This document shows, in pieces, positions 35,267 to 43,936 of a stretch of 64,000 bases of DNA (position 1 is its first letter; each line of letters starts with the position of its first letter). This DNA is from G965279335 sp965279285. GTDB taxonomy: Bacteria; Pseudomonadota; Gammaproteobacteria; DSM-16500. The notes beneath the pieces are model-generated. The model worked only from the letters and a program-made list of their open reading frames with translations, made no database searches and was not told the DNA's origin. Where the stretch lies: positions 2,219,503 to 2,283,502 of the forward strand of contig OZ257148.1 of the NCBI GenBank assembly GCA_965279285.1, in the 5' to 3' direction. A program made the translations under genes and the position numbers.

Positions 35267-35337
35267 GTAACTATTCAGCGGCGAGGGAGCTTGGTGGGCA
35301 AAGCGCAGCGTGCCCACCAAACTCCCACTACTCAACT
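35267..35337. repeat. Mosaic palindromic element (B-type end, A-type core)
   Basis: Starts GTAACTATTCAGCGGCGAGGGAGC, the terminus otherwise seen on core B at 7674. It then runs into a short core-A hairpin, TTGGTGGGC...GCCCACCAA. The right end overlaps the dsbD stop codon. Evidence that ends and cores reassort. Confidence 0.8.
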
Positions 35338-36551
35338 GTTTTATTAACAATTTCAGTTAATTCTTTTATTGAAACAACCTCATTCACTCTTTTTGCTAAC
35401 TCTCGTGCATTTTTATTTTCAAAAATAACTGTTGGTGTACCATAAACATGGTACAGACGTTTAATTGCCTGAATATCTTTACTGTCTTCTGCTGATACAT
35501 CCACACGAATTTTATAAAACGGTTGAATTATTTGCTGCACTTTACTATCAAGAAAGAAATTTTTATCCAACAAAACACAATCACTACACCATGTCGCATA
35601 AAAATCAACAATAATAGGTTTACCTTGTTTTTTTGCTTCAACAAGCGCTTGCTGCAAACCTGCTTGCGTTGTTACTGTCGTAAACAATTTATCTGCTGTG
35701 GTTAGTTGATTAGTGGTAAATAAATTAAATATTAAAACTATGCCGAAAAAAAACCCTAACAGCACCATAGTTTGTATCATATAACGTAGCTTAGCTTTTA
35801 AATTCCAAGTCCAAACACTTAATCCAAATGCGGCGCCCACTAATAACAATAACCATAATCCTTTTACTACTGTTTCAGAAAGAATACGTGACAACATCCA
35901 AATAGCCATGCCTAACATCATCATACCAAATACTATTTTTACCTTACTCATCCAAGGACCGGTTTTGGGTAAAAACATTCCTTGACCCATACCAAATAAT
36001 AATAGAGGCACACCCATGCCCAATGCTAAGAAAAATAAAATGCCACCACCAATAACAGGATTACCTGAGTTACTAATATATGTTAGAACTGAAATAAGCG
36101 GCGCCGTCACACAAGGTGATGCAATCAATGTCGATAACACACCCATCACCGCGACCCCTACCATACTGCCTGATTTTTGTTGATTGCTTATTTTGTTAAT
36201 ATAATTTTGTAAAAAAGAAGGAACTTGTAATTCAAACAAACCAAACATGGATAGCGCCATTAAAACAAAAATCAAACTAAAACCAATAATAACTCCAGGA
36301 GTTTGCAGCACACCCTGTAAAGTATGACCTAAATATCCCGCAGCAACACCAGCAATGGCATAGGTAAATGCCATACTTAATACAAAGGTTAATGAAAGCT
36401 GAAAAGACTTTAATGGCGTTATATTTTTATTGCCGACAATAATTCCTGACAATATAGGCACCATCGGAAAAACACAGGGAGTAAATGCCAACAACAAACC
36501 CATACCAAAAAATTCAATTAACGTTACCACGGGATGACTCACGTTAATCAT
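35328..36551 (-). CDS. dsbD: Short DsbD-type thiol:disulfide interchange protein
   Basis: Transfers electrons from cytoplasmic thioredoxin across the inner membrane. At 407 aa it lacks the N-terminal periplasmic alpha domain of E. coli DsbD (565 aa). The eight-helix beta domain keeps both redox cysteines (LAFTPCVFPMVP and IASPCVTAPL), and the C-terminal thioredoxin-like gamma domain has WCSDC. There is no room for an alpha domain upstream, because the divergent phosphoesterase starts 27 bp away. A separate partner must accept the electrons. Its TAG stop sits at the edge of a palindromic element. Confidence 0.9.
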   Translation of the reverse strand: MINVSHPVVTLIEFFGMGLLLAFTPCVFPMVPILSGIIVGNKNITPLKSFQLSLTFVLSMAFTYAIAGVAAGYLGHTLQGVLQTPGVIIGFSLIFVLMALSMFGLFELQVPSFLQNYINKISNQQKSGSMVGVAVMGVLSTLIASPCVTAPLISVLTYISNSGNPVIGGGILFFLALGMGVPLLLFGMGQGMFLPKTGPWMSKVKIVFGMMMLGMAIWMLSRILSETVVKGLWLLLLVGAAFGLSVWTWNLKAKLRYMIQTMVLLGFFFGIVLIFNLFTTNQLTTADKLFTTVTTQAGLQQALVEAKKQGKPIIVDFYATWCSDCVLLDKNFFLDSKVQQIIQPFYKIRVDVSAEDSKDIQAIKRLYHVYGTPTVIFENKNARELAKRVNEVVSIKELTEIVNKTVE

Positions 36552-36577
36552 ATCAACAGTAGCTGCTTGTGCATTAA

Positions 36578-37819
36578 ATGAAAAAACCTTACTCTTTATT
36601 TCTTTTCCTTATTATAACTTTATTTCCTATTTACTCTAATGCCGCAGTAAATAATAATTTTTTAGTCATCTCTGACATTCATTTAGATAATACGACTCTC
36701 CATGCTATGGAGATTAGCCCTACAGGAAATAATCGAGAAAATGATTTAGACCAAACCACTTTTGAAAAACTTATCACAGAATTAAATAGTAATATAAAAA
36801 ATGGTACGTTAAATCAACCGAAGTTTATTCTTGTGCTTGGTGACATTGTTGGCCATCATCGCAGCTCCTCGGACAATCTATTAGCAAGTGAGTCGATTGT
36901 TTTTAGCCAACTAAAAAAAACGTTTCCCACTACACCGATTTTTTATACTTACGGCAACAATGATTCTCTTGCAATAAACTATGGCCCATTCAACGATGCT
37001 AGTCGCACTGATCAATATAAGAGTCCCTATGCAATTGCTAAATTAAAATCGGGCTGGCTTGATGGTTACTTATCAACAGGAAAAATGTGCCGAAATTATT
37101 TATATAACTTTCCCTGCATCATTACTGAAGATACCAATAATGGCTATTATTCAGCTTATCTTGACCACCAACTACGTTTAATTTCATTAAACAGCGTACT
37201 TTTCTCACCTAATCGCGCACAAGTTACCGAGCAAGATGCAATAAATCAATTACAGTGGCTTGAAGCACAACTAAAAATAGCAAAAGCAAATAAAGAATCT
37301 GTTTTACTTGCTATGCATGTTTCCCCTGGAAATAATATCTATGATCACTCAACATTCTGGTTACCTAAAGAACAAGCAGCTTTTTTAAAAATCATTAATA
37401 CGTATCAAGAAACTATTATTGGTTTATTAGCCTCTCACACTCATGAAGAAGAACTTAAAATTATTAAAAATTCCGCTAAAAATAATATTAGCGGTATCTA
37501 TTTTACTGCTGCACTCTCTACAGCACATGGAAATGAGCCCTCAGTAAAACTATTTACTTTAGCAAAAAATAAAAATCAATGGCTCTTATCGAATTATACA
37601 ACTTATCACTTTTCTCTTGAGAACTCTCATCTAATATTTAATAAACTTTATGATTTTAAAACGTATTATTGCGCACCGGGTGATAAAGATGAACTATTTC
37701 AGTGTCTCAATAATGTTACCTTGGATAAAATGAAAATATACTTTAGTGCTGGAAATAAAAACTATAGCGGCATCATTAGCTCACCCGATGATATTAATCT
37801 TATTGACTATGACTCTTAA
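36578..37819 (+). CDS. Secreted metallophosphoesterase
   Basis: A 413-aa protein with a signal peptide (MKKPYSLFLFLIITLFPIYSNA, cleavage near 22). It carries calcineurin-like metal-binding motifs in order: ISDIHLD, LGDIVGHH, YGNNDS (GNND instead of GNHD), AMHVSPG and SHTHEEE. The architecture resembles acid sphingomyelinase-like phosphodiesterases, which act outside the cytoplasm on phosphodiesters or lipids. The substrate cannot be told. It is divergent from dsbD with a very short shared promoter region. Confidence 0.85.
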   Translation: MKKPYSLFLFLIITLFPIYSNAAVNNNFLVISDIHLDNTTLHAMEISPTGNNRENDLDQTTFEKLITELNSNIKNGTLNQPKFILVLGDIVGHHRSSSDNLLASESIVFSQLKKTFPTTPIFYTYGNNDSLAINYGPFNDASRTDQYKSPYAIAKLKSGWLDGYLSTGKMCRNYLYNFPCIITEDTNNGYYSAYLDHQLRLISLNSVLFSPNRAQVTEQDAINQLQWLEAQLKIAKANKESVLLAMHVSPGNNIYDHSTFWLPKEQAAFLKIINTYQETIIGLLASHTHEEELKIIKNSAKNNISGIYFTAALSTAHGNEPSVKLFTLAKNKNQWLLSNYTTYHFSLENSHLIFNKLYDFKTYYCAPGDKDELFQCLNNVTLDKMKIYFSAGNKNYSGIISSPDDINLIDYDS

Positions 37820-37820
37820 T

Positions 37821-38057
37821 TTACAATTTTAATAATTTAGCATATAACATTTGCTCAGTTAATAAGGCCAAAATCGCCATTATTCTGGGCGCGGAACGAT
37901 CCCACACTTCATGGGCAGTCAATCGTTTTTCATCCATCTTATTTAATTTACTATGATGCACCGATACTACACTCGTTGAATCTAACGGCGTAATAACACA
38001 AGATGATAAAGAATAAATAAGCATCATACTAACACTCAGTTTAATTAGCATCTTCAT
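37821..38057 (-). CDS. Small putative lipoprotein, 78 aa
   Basis: Starts MKMLIKLSVSMMLIYSLSSC, a lipoprotein signal with lipobox LSSC (C20). The mature part is about 58 aa and contains HEVWDRSAPRIMAILALLTEQ. No known family is recognised. The stop lies 1 bp from the convergent phosphoesterase stop. A strong bidirectional terminator lies just upstream at 38099-38146. Confidence 0.65.
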   Translation of the reverse strand: MKMLIKLSVSMMLIYSLSSCVITPLDSTSVVSVHHSKLNKMDEKRLTAHEVWDRSAPRIMAILALLTEQMLYAKLLKL

Positions 38058-38098
38058 ATAAAACTCCTAAGTTATTGACAATTCAGGCCATTAATTTT

Positions 38099-38146
38099 AG
38101 ACAAAAAAAAAGCCGGGCTTGTTTCCAAAACCGGCTTTTTTTGTCT
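38099..38146. terminator. Bidirectional intrinsic terminator
   Basis: GACAAAAAAAAAGCCGG pairs with CCGGCTTTTTTTGTC around a short loop, leaving T runs on both strands. It separates the lipoprotein gene from the COG4190-like/panC unit. Confidence 0.85.
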
Positions 38147-38160
38147 AATCTAAAAATAAA

Positions 38161-38184
38161 AAAACCTGCGCTAGGCAGGTTTCA
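38161..38184 (-). terminator. Second terminator hairpin
   Basis: AAAAACCTGC GCTA GGCAGGTTT: a 7-bp GC stem with an A run on its left, so on the minus strand it ends in a T run. It lies downstream of the panC unit. Confidence 0.7.
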
Positions 38185-38210
38185 GATACAAAAATGATAT
38201 TATAGAGATT

Positions 38211-38405
38211 TTATAGCAGTTTTGTCATTACAAAGCAAGAACTATCGGCAGTTAGCTCAACCTCATCACCAGTAGCAAGTGAATGAATAGACGTAAACCA
38301 AACCTTAGGCTCATCAGAGCGAGGAGTATATTCGCCACGAGCAATAGCAAGCGTACGCTCTCGGATTTGCTTTTGCGACATAATGCCAATCCTAACTGTT
38401 TTCAT
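38211..38405 (-). CDS. Short COG4190-like protein, probably truncated
   Basis: From MKTVRIGIMSQKQIRERTLA the first ~45 residues (TLAIARGEYTPRSDEPKVWFTSIHSLA) match the N-terminus of the COG4190 group of predicted MarR-like regulators. Family members run to about 110 aa and have a winged helix after this point. Here the sequence switches to TGDEVELTADSSCFVMTKLL and stops at 64 aa, so the DNA-binding part is missing. It lies 21 bp downstream of panC. It may be a pseudogene or a reduced partner of an addiction-like module. Confidence 0.6.
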   Translation of the reverse strand: MKTVRIGIMSQKQIRERTLAIARGEYTPRSDEPKVWFTSIHSLATGDEVELTADSSCFVMTKLL

Positions 38406-38426
38406 ATTACTGCTCCTGTTCAAGCC

Positions 38427-39188
38427 CTATTGAATCAAAACATTATCAATAAGCCGAGTATTCCCCAACCAAACCGCCCCTAACCGACGCTGCCACTTAT
38501 CTACTATATAATCTACTTTAAAACCTAATTGATTTAATTCAGCCATAATTTTTTCACAACTTAAAGCACTACTAAGTAACCGAGGAAAATGTGCGGCGAG
38601 CTCGCGCTCTGCGCTGCTTAAGCGTGAATTTCGTGAACTCAGAGCCACACCATCTGCTGCTCTAATGGTTTCACAAACAATAATATCCGTAGTAATAAAA
38701 AGTGCCGCCACCATTTTTTTCACTAATAAGCATTGTTGAAAATCTTTCTCCCCAAAATAAGCACGAGCGGGAGCAACCAAATTAAGTAATTTTAATACTA
38801 CAGTTAACATCCCATTAAAATGCCCAGGACGATAATAACCCTCTAACTCAATGCTAATCTGCGTTTCTGTTAGCTGAAAAGTATAATCATCCGGATACAT
38901 TGCGTGTGAATCAGGCAGGAGTAAATAATCTATATAAGCATTTGCTAATAATTTTTTATCCTCTGTTAACGTACGAGGATATAAATCAAAATCAGTGGCT
39001 TGATTAAACTGCTTAGGATTAACAAAAATACTCACGACCGTTATATCGTTATCAACTACAGAACGATTACATAGACTAATGTGACCTGCGTGTAAATTTC
39101 CCATCGTAGGAACATAGCCTACTGTTTTATCGCCAGGAAGTTGTTTTCTAATTTTTTGCCATTCATTTATATTAGTAATGATATGCAT
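38427..39188 (-). CDS. panC: Pantothenate synthetase PanC
   Basis: ATP-dependent condensation of pantoate and beta-alanine to pantothenate, for coenzyme A. The 253-aa protein has the HIGH-like GYVPTMGNLHAGHISL, FVNPKQFN, GEKDFQQCLLV and a KMSKS-like ALSSRNSRLS. It is slightly shorter than the E. coli enzyme (283 aa) at the C-terminus. No panB or panD is adjacent, so the pathway genes are scattered or incomplete here. Confidence 0.96.
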   Translation of the reverse strand: MHIITNINEWQKIRKQLPGDKTVGYVPTMGNLHAGHISLCNRSVVDNDITVVSIFVNPKQFNQATDFDLYPRTLTEDKKLLANAYIDYLLLPDSHAMYPDDYTFQLTETQISIELEGYYRPGHFNGMLTVVLKLLNLVAPARAYFGEKDFQQCLLVKKMVAALFITTDIIVCETIRAADGVALSSRNSRLSSAERELAAHFPRLLSSALSCEKIMAELNQLGFKVDYIVDKWQRRLGAVWLGNTRLIDNVLIQ

Positions 39189-39257
39189 TTATTATAATCC
39201 TCAATGTATTATTAACGTGCATAATACACGGTATTTTTCTTACAATAAACTATCGCC

Positions 39258-39397
39258 GTAATTGGTGGGCACGCTACGCTTTGCCCACCCTACAAAAGCA
39301 TTACAATTTTAATATTATATTGGAAAAATGGATTATAAAAAATGTAGGGCGGGCAAAGCGCAGCGTGCCCACCAAACCCTAGCTGCTAAATAGTTAC
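39258..39397. repeat. Palindromic element, core A
   Basis: Left arm from TTGGTGGGCACGCTACGCTTTG; right arm GGGCGGGCAAAGCGCAGCG through CCCACCAA to AGCTGCTAAATAGTTAC. A ~60-bp AT-rich spacer separates the arms. It lies upstream of panC. Confidence 0.85.
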
Positions 39398-39699
39398 AAA
39401 TATGAGGAGAAAAACTTGAAGGAAGAAAACATAACCAACAGAAATAAAAGACATCCTTGTCGTTTAAGTCCTATTTCCCCGTTTTGTTGCGCATCCTTCG
39501 AGAGGATTTTTGTAATTTCGCCTAACTTAGATTTAAAAGCTGGCTAAGATCTTTGTTGCTTAATTATATTGTTACATAGATTTATTAACGTAATATTAAT
39601 GATAAATTAACGAAATCTTAAAATTAAAAATAATTCTTATAGCCAAACCCATCCTCATCCATTAAAATGCTAATTTTATAACAATAAAGGGCCTATAAT
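39398..39699. other. Mostly non-coding stretch with one possible small ORF
   Basis: About 300 bp. A TTG at 39416 with GAGGAG 6 bases upstream opens 43 codons to 39547 (starting KEENITNRNKRHPC and including SPFCCASFERIF). The ribosome site is good but there is no family match, so I do not call it. The remainder is AT-rich and probably holds the promoter of the 239-aa gene. Confidence 0.35.
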
Positions 39700-40419
39700 A
39701 TGAGTAGCAGCCATACGGATATCATAGAAGAATCAGACATCACAGAAAAGCCGGATATCATAAAAGAGCGTAGCGAAAGAAAGCAACATGACTTTAAAGT
39801 AAGCTCTTGCTCAATCGAATCAATCAAAGAAGTTACCGACCAAAAACAAATGATGAAACTTTTTTGTCGTCATCGTTCACCTACCGATTTTGGTCGAATT
39901 ATCAAAGTTACTCACTCAACGAGCCACCACACGGGAATTGTCGTTTTAAGCGCCGCATTTACTAAAGTGACGTGGGACAAACAAAGAATTCATGCTTTAA
40001 TTTATGCTGGCTTAAGTAGCATGAGCTATGGACACTCCTATAAAACTAATTTTGATATTCAACATTGTCAACTTCCTATTACTAAGCAATTTTTTGTGGA
40101 TCCAAAAAGTGACTTTAAAGGAATGTATTTATTTGTTGAAAAAACAAATAGCCAAATTTTACTTTCATTCAGATTTCGTAGTTCATGTTCTTATATTCAA
40201 TCAGGCTCGTTAGCCGGCATTTTCGTTCCATTTGACGAGAAAGAAGTTACTATCGATGAAAAATACTATAACCCGGCTACCATTAAAATTGACCCAAGAT
40301 TATTATCACCAGCCACATCTAAAGTACAATCCGCAATAAAAGCATGGGATGCAATTAATAAAAAATTTATTGCTGCACATACTCGTTCTTTTGAGGCTTA
40401 TCACAAGCAACTGTCTTGA
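39700..40419 (+). CDS. Hypothetical protein, 239 aa
   Basis: Unrecognised. The N-terminal ~35 residues are acidic and repetitive (DIIEESDITEKPDIIKERSE); the rest is a mixed alpha/beta globular region (VTHSTSHHTGIVVLSAAF, ILLSFRFRSSCSYIQSG). No signal peptide or TM segment. The stop lies 3 bp from the convergent IS110 gene end, so the IS has landed directly behind it. Low-GC sequence and an orphan position suggest an accessory or lineage-specific gene. Confidence 0.6.
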   Translation: MSSSHTDIIEESDITEKPDIIKERSERKQHDFKVSSCSIESIKEVTDQKQMMKLFCRHRSPTDFGRIIKVTHSTSHHTGIVVLSAAFTKVTWDKQRIHALIYAGLSSMSYGHSYKTNFDIQHCQLPITKQFFVDPKSDFKGMYLFVEKTNSQILLSFRFRSSCSYIQSGSLAGIFVPFDEKEVTIDEKYYNPATIKIDPRLLSPATSKVQSAIKAWDAINKKFIAAHTRSFEAYHKQLS

Positions 40420-40422
40420 AAA

Positions 40423-41379
40423 TTAAATCTCAACAGCAGTTGCTGCACGCCATAATTCATTATTTTTAATCATAGCATTCATAATAATTAATAACTTATG
40501 CAAGCAAGCAGTAATAGCCACCTTTTTCTTTTTACCCGCATCGCATAAACGTTTATAAAAGCTTTTAATTTGAGGGTTGTGCCGAATAGCGACTAAGGTA
40601 CTCATGTAAAGACTATTGCGTACAGAGACTCTTCCACCCCAGATAGTACGCTTACCTCTCAATGTGCCACTATCGCGGTTATAAGGAGCTAAGCCAACCA
40701 AGGCGCTAATCTGCTTTGAGTTCACGCTTCCTATCTCGGGTAAATCTGCGATGATTGTAGCAGCAACTACACAGCCAACCCCTTTGATACTTTTTAGCAA
40801 AGCATTTTTTTGTGCATAATCAGTGTCCTGTTGGATAGATTGTTCCAGTGCTTCATTAATAGATTCTAATTCTTTTTCCAATGCTTTAATAATTCGTTGA
40901 ATTGATTTTTTTAGTTCATTGCTTGCTTTATCTAGTCGATTTTTTTCCATAGTGATCATCTCAATAATCTGACGTCTTCGTGCATTAAGATCAGCTAATT
41001 TCTGCTGATTATCATTGTATACCACGTTTCCTGAAGGCTGTATTTTTTCTGCAAATAAAGCAATGACTTACGCATCAATCAAGTCTGTCTTAGCCAGTTT
41101 CCCAAGTGCTTTTGCAAAGTCTCTGATTAATCTAGGATTAACAACAGAAACTCTAAAATTTGCTTTTTGCAGCGATTGGGTAACTAATTTTTCATACCCT
41201 CCTGTTGCTTCCATCACAATAGAAACCGGGGAAAATGATTTTAATTTTTCGCTCAATTTCTGTATTCCTTTTGTATCATTTTTAAATTGCATATACTTTT
41301 TATGAGGTAAAATATACACGTCCAACAATGCTTTAGAAACATCAATGCCGATATAGCTTTTTTTATCCTGAACCATCAT
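40423..41379 (-). pseudogene. IS110-family transposase with an in-frame stop
   Basis: Two frames belong to one gene. The N-terminal part (from MMVQDKKSYIGIDVSKALLD, with VMEATGGYE and KTDLIDA) is the DEDD RuvC-like domain. After a TAA at 41068-41070 the same frame continues VIALFAEKIQPSGN into the 200-codon Transposase_20 part (LKSIKGVGCVVAATIIADLPEIG, the family serine region following). Total ~340 codons. A single nonsense codon directly after the fourth acidic residue is the only defect seen. GGAG precedes the start at 41379. Confidence 0.92.
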
Positions 41380-41560
41380 AATATTTACTCCTTTAGCACT
41401 CAACCTTGTAGGTACGGGATCCAAAGTCCCAGGCAACTGTACGAGTTAGTTAAGGGTGGGAAGTGACGATCTCGCTTCGCTACGGGCTTGTAGCCCTAGG
41501 ATCTTACGATCTATCACTTCCCTTTTTATTACCGTACAACGATAATAAGAACACTTTATT
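41380..41560 (-). ncRNA. Candidate IS110 non-coding end (possible bridge RNA region)
   Basis: The non-coding stretch upstream of the IS110 transposase has two strong secondary structures: GGGATCCAAAGTCCC, and a long stem GGGAAGTGA...TCACTTCCC (41459-41523) enclosing GGGCTACAAGCCC. In IS110 elements a bridge RNA is made from the non-coding end. Position and structure fit, but the loops cannot be matched to target and donor here; it could also be an unrelated palindromic repeat. Confidence 0.4.
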
Positions 41561-41669
41561 TATATCATGATTTCAAGACACAAGGATCTTCTAACAAAAA
41601 CCCTTTGCCACCAAATAATCGCTTGTAATATAGCCTTAAGTTCAACAACCCCAAGGAAAATATAAAATA

Positions 41670-43886
41670 ATGCTAAGCTCAACCCCTGATACAACCACTC
41701 GCTATATGCACTCAGTATTTGACAAACTAAAAGAAAGCTTTTATCAAATACCCTCTAATCCCGATGCACTTGATTGCGTTTTTTCACAACTAAAATTAAA
41801 ACCTTCCGGCTTTCAATCGCCAGAAGAATTTATCCAAGCACAAACTCGCATTCGTGTTCCTATGGACGGAGGCCCAGGTTATGGTAATCAAGCAGCGACT
41901 ATAAATTTAATTAATCGCTTGTCACAAATGGGCTTTCGTGGTGTTATTGAACTGATCCATTCAAAACAAATTTTAGATAAAATCCATACATTATTTTCTA
42001 TATCACCCAAAACAGAGAAAAAAACATTTCCTCACCATAACTTAACTATTGAATTAATCGACATAGATGAGCTTGTTATTCGTCGACGCGAGAACCAACT
42101 TAACACCGTTACCCTAGCCATAACAGGTGCCGCTGATATCAAACTCCCTTTTTCTTTTCTCAATACAAAAATGGTTGTTCATTTGTCTGCTTATTATCGA
42201 CAAACGCTAGGAGACACTAGCATTTTTCTCAAAAATAATGATGTTGAAATTATTCAAGAAAATAGCAAAGATACAGCACTTATTGTCCCTATAGCTACTC
42301 TGCAAGAAGTGGAAGAATACTTAATGAGTGATAGCGGAAAAAACGCTCTAACTACAAAAGCTTCAGCATTATTGTCTTTCATCACCGCGCTGAAAAAAAG
42401 AATATTTTTTAATTTTTTACCTGCCTATGGATATCCACTACATGAATTATCAAATCATTTTTTAAAATTATTATTAGGCGCTAGATTTGCTCAACTTAAT
42501 AGCTCAATAAAACCTTTAGTGATTGGTTTATTTTTTAATGCCTCAACATTAGTTCGCGACTTACAAGAACTTCTTCGTGGCATCAACCCAACAGTACAAT
42601 ACCAAGAAGCACTAACCGCAGAAGAACAATTAAACTTACAAATAGCAGCTGATCTTGAATTTTTAGAATGGGCCAATGTTACCCAGGTATACACACTTAA
42701 AAAAAGCGCTATCGTCATATTTAATCTAGGCTCTTTACCCAAAATTATTTTTGATGCCCTATTTTCACATAAAGCTAGCAACACATGGCCATCAGTACGA
42801 GAAGGAGCAAGCTCTTTAACTACATTACTACGATCAGGCAAACCCCACTTACACTGTGAATACAGTACTCGCTGGGAAATTGATATGCACTTAGCTGATC
42901 CAGTGCTACAAAAAGAACTGAAAGCATTATCTCTCTGCTCTGATGACTACTCACCTGTCTTTGATCAAATAAAAGCAACAGCCAAATTTATCCTAGAATC
43001 AAACAACAATAGCTCGCCCACCTCACGATTTTTTATTCGCCAAAAAAAATATTCTTCACAACCGAAAAATGATCGCATCAAAAATGCTTTAGCTGCAGCA
43101 ATGCATCTAAGCACTTATGAAAGACCGTCCCAACTATCTCCTATTCTTCAGCAACGTTTTTTTGACTGGAATACGCTATCAATGATCAATCAAAAATCAA
43201 GCTTTACACCGATACAACCTTGCATTTGCCTTCCTCACTCAAAACCACCTTTAGAACAAAATTATTTCCCATTGAATGATTATTTAATGCTGGGACAAGT
43301 TGGATTACATCAATGGAAAAAAAGCCATCACTACTCACACCGCTTATCTGCATCACAACGAGAACAATTAAAAATATATCAAAAAAATATTAATCGTATT
43401 GCCGACAGCTTTGTCTGGCAACAAAACAATTATATTGCTAGCACGCCAATATTAGAAGATAGTTTTAATTTAGTTGAAAAACTTCTTATCTCTCTCAAGC
43501 AGGACATTAAAAAAGTACTGGCTAAAAATAGAATTACCAAAAAACTGTATCAAGAGATTGAATATGACTACCAGCGTTTACAAACAAACTTTCATCATAT
43601 CGCTAATAAGAATCATTCACTTAAACAATTATTAAAAAAATCAAACATCAAACAAGCACGCAAAGAACGCCGTATGCAACAAGCTAATTCAAGCCTATTT
43701 AATCAGCCTAAAGCAACTGATCACCCACGTCCGAGTTATAAAACTAACAAAGCACAAGCATTTCTTAAACAGAATAGCGCTACAAATCCTAGCCAAAATC
43801 AATCATTATTGTGGAATGAACGTAACGTGACACAGAACAGCGCGTTAGCATTTAACATGAGCAATCCATTGCTATTAAAAAAGTAA
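41670..43886 (+). CDS. 738-aa protein, possible GT-B-like glycosyltransferase
   Basis: Not firmly recognised. Residues about 65-95 read VPMDGGPGYGNQAATINLI-NRLSQMGFRG, a glycine loop as at the start of a Rossmann-like GT-B domain. Residues ~370-395 read WPSVREGASSLTTLLRSGKPHLHC, resembling the donor-site EG...S...GKP block of such enzymes. The last ~200 residues are helical, basic and Gln/Asn-rich, ending NPLLLKK. Large size and low-complexity tail fit an effector-like protein. The TAA stop lies within a palindromic-element terminus. Confidence 0.6.
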   Translation: MLSSTPDTTTRYMHSVFDKLKESFYQIPSNPDALDCVFSQLKLKPSGFQSPEEFIQAQTRIRVPMDGGPGYGNQAATINLINRLSQMGFRGVIELIHSKQILDKIHTLFSISPKTEKKTFPHHNLTIELIDIDELVIRRRENQLNTVTLAITGAADIKLPFSFLNTKMVVHLSAYYRQTLGDTSIFLKNNDVEIIQENSKDTALIVPIATLQEVEEYLMSDSGKNALTTKASALLSFITALKKRIFFNFLPAYGYPLHELSNHFLKLLLGARFAQLNSSIKPLVIGLFFNASTLVRDLQELLRGINPTVQYQEALTAEEQLNLQIAADLEFLEWANVTQVYTLKKSAIVIFNLGSLPKIIFDALFSHKASNTWPSVREGASSLTTLLRSGKPHLHCEYSTRWEIDMHLADPVLQKELKALSLCSDDYSPVFDQIKATAKFILESNNNSSPTSRFFIRQKKYSSQPKNDRIKNALAAAMHLSTYERPSQLSPILQQRFFDWNTLSMINQKSSFTPIQPCICLPHSKPPLEQNYFPLNDYLMLGQVGLHQWKKSHHYSHRLSASQREQLKIYQKNINRIADSFVWQQNNYIASTPILEDSFNLVEKLLISLKQDIKKVLAKNRITKKLYQEIEYDYQRLQTNFHHIANKNHSLKQLLKKSNIKQARKERRMQQANSSLFNQPKATDHPRPSYKTNKAQAFLKQNSATNPSQNQSLLWNERNVTQNSALAFNMSNPLLLKK

Positions 43887-43927
43887 TTGTTCAGTCGGTG
43901 GGCACGCTGTGCTTTGCCCACCCTACA
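43883..43927. repeat. Single-arm palindromic element, core A
   Basis: GTAATTGTTCAGTCGGTGGG then the core through CCCACCCTACA, without a matching right arm. Its first TAA is the stop of the 738-aa gene (43884-43886). Confidence 0.8.
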
Positions 43928-43936
43928 TTTTATAAT

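Noticed and set aside
39416..39547. Possible 43-codon TTG-start gene
   Set aside because: A good ribosome site is present, but there is no family match and the composition is not clearly coding; mentioned only within the intergenic entry.
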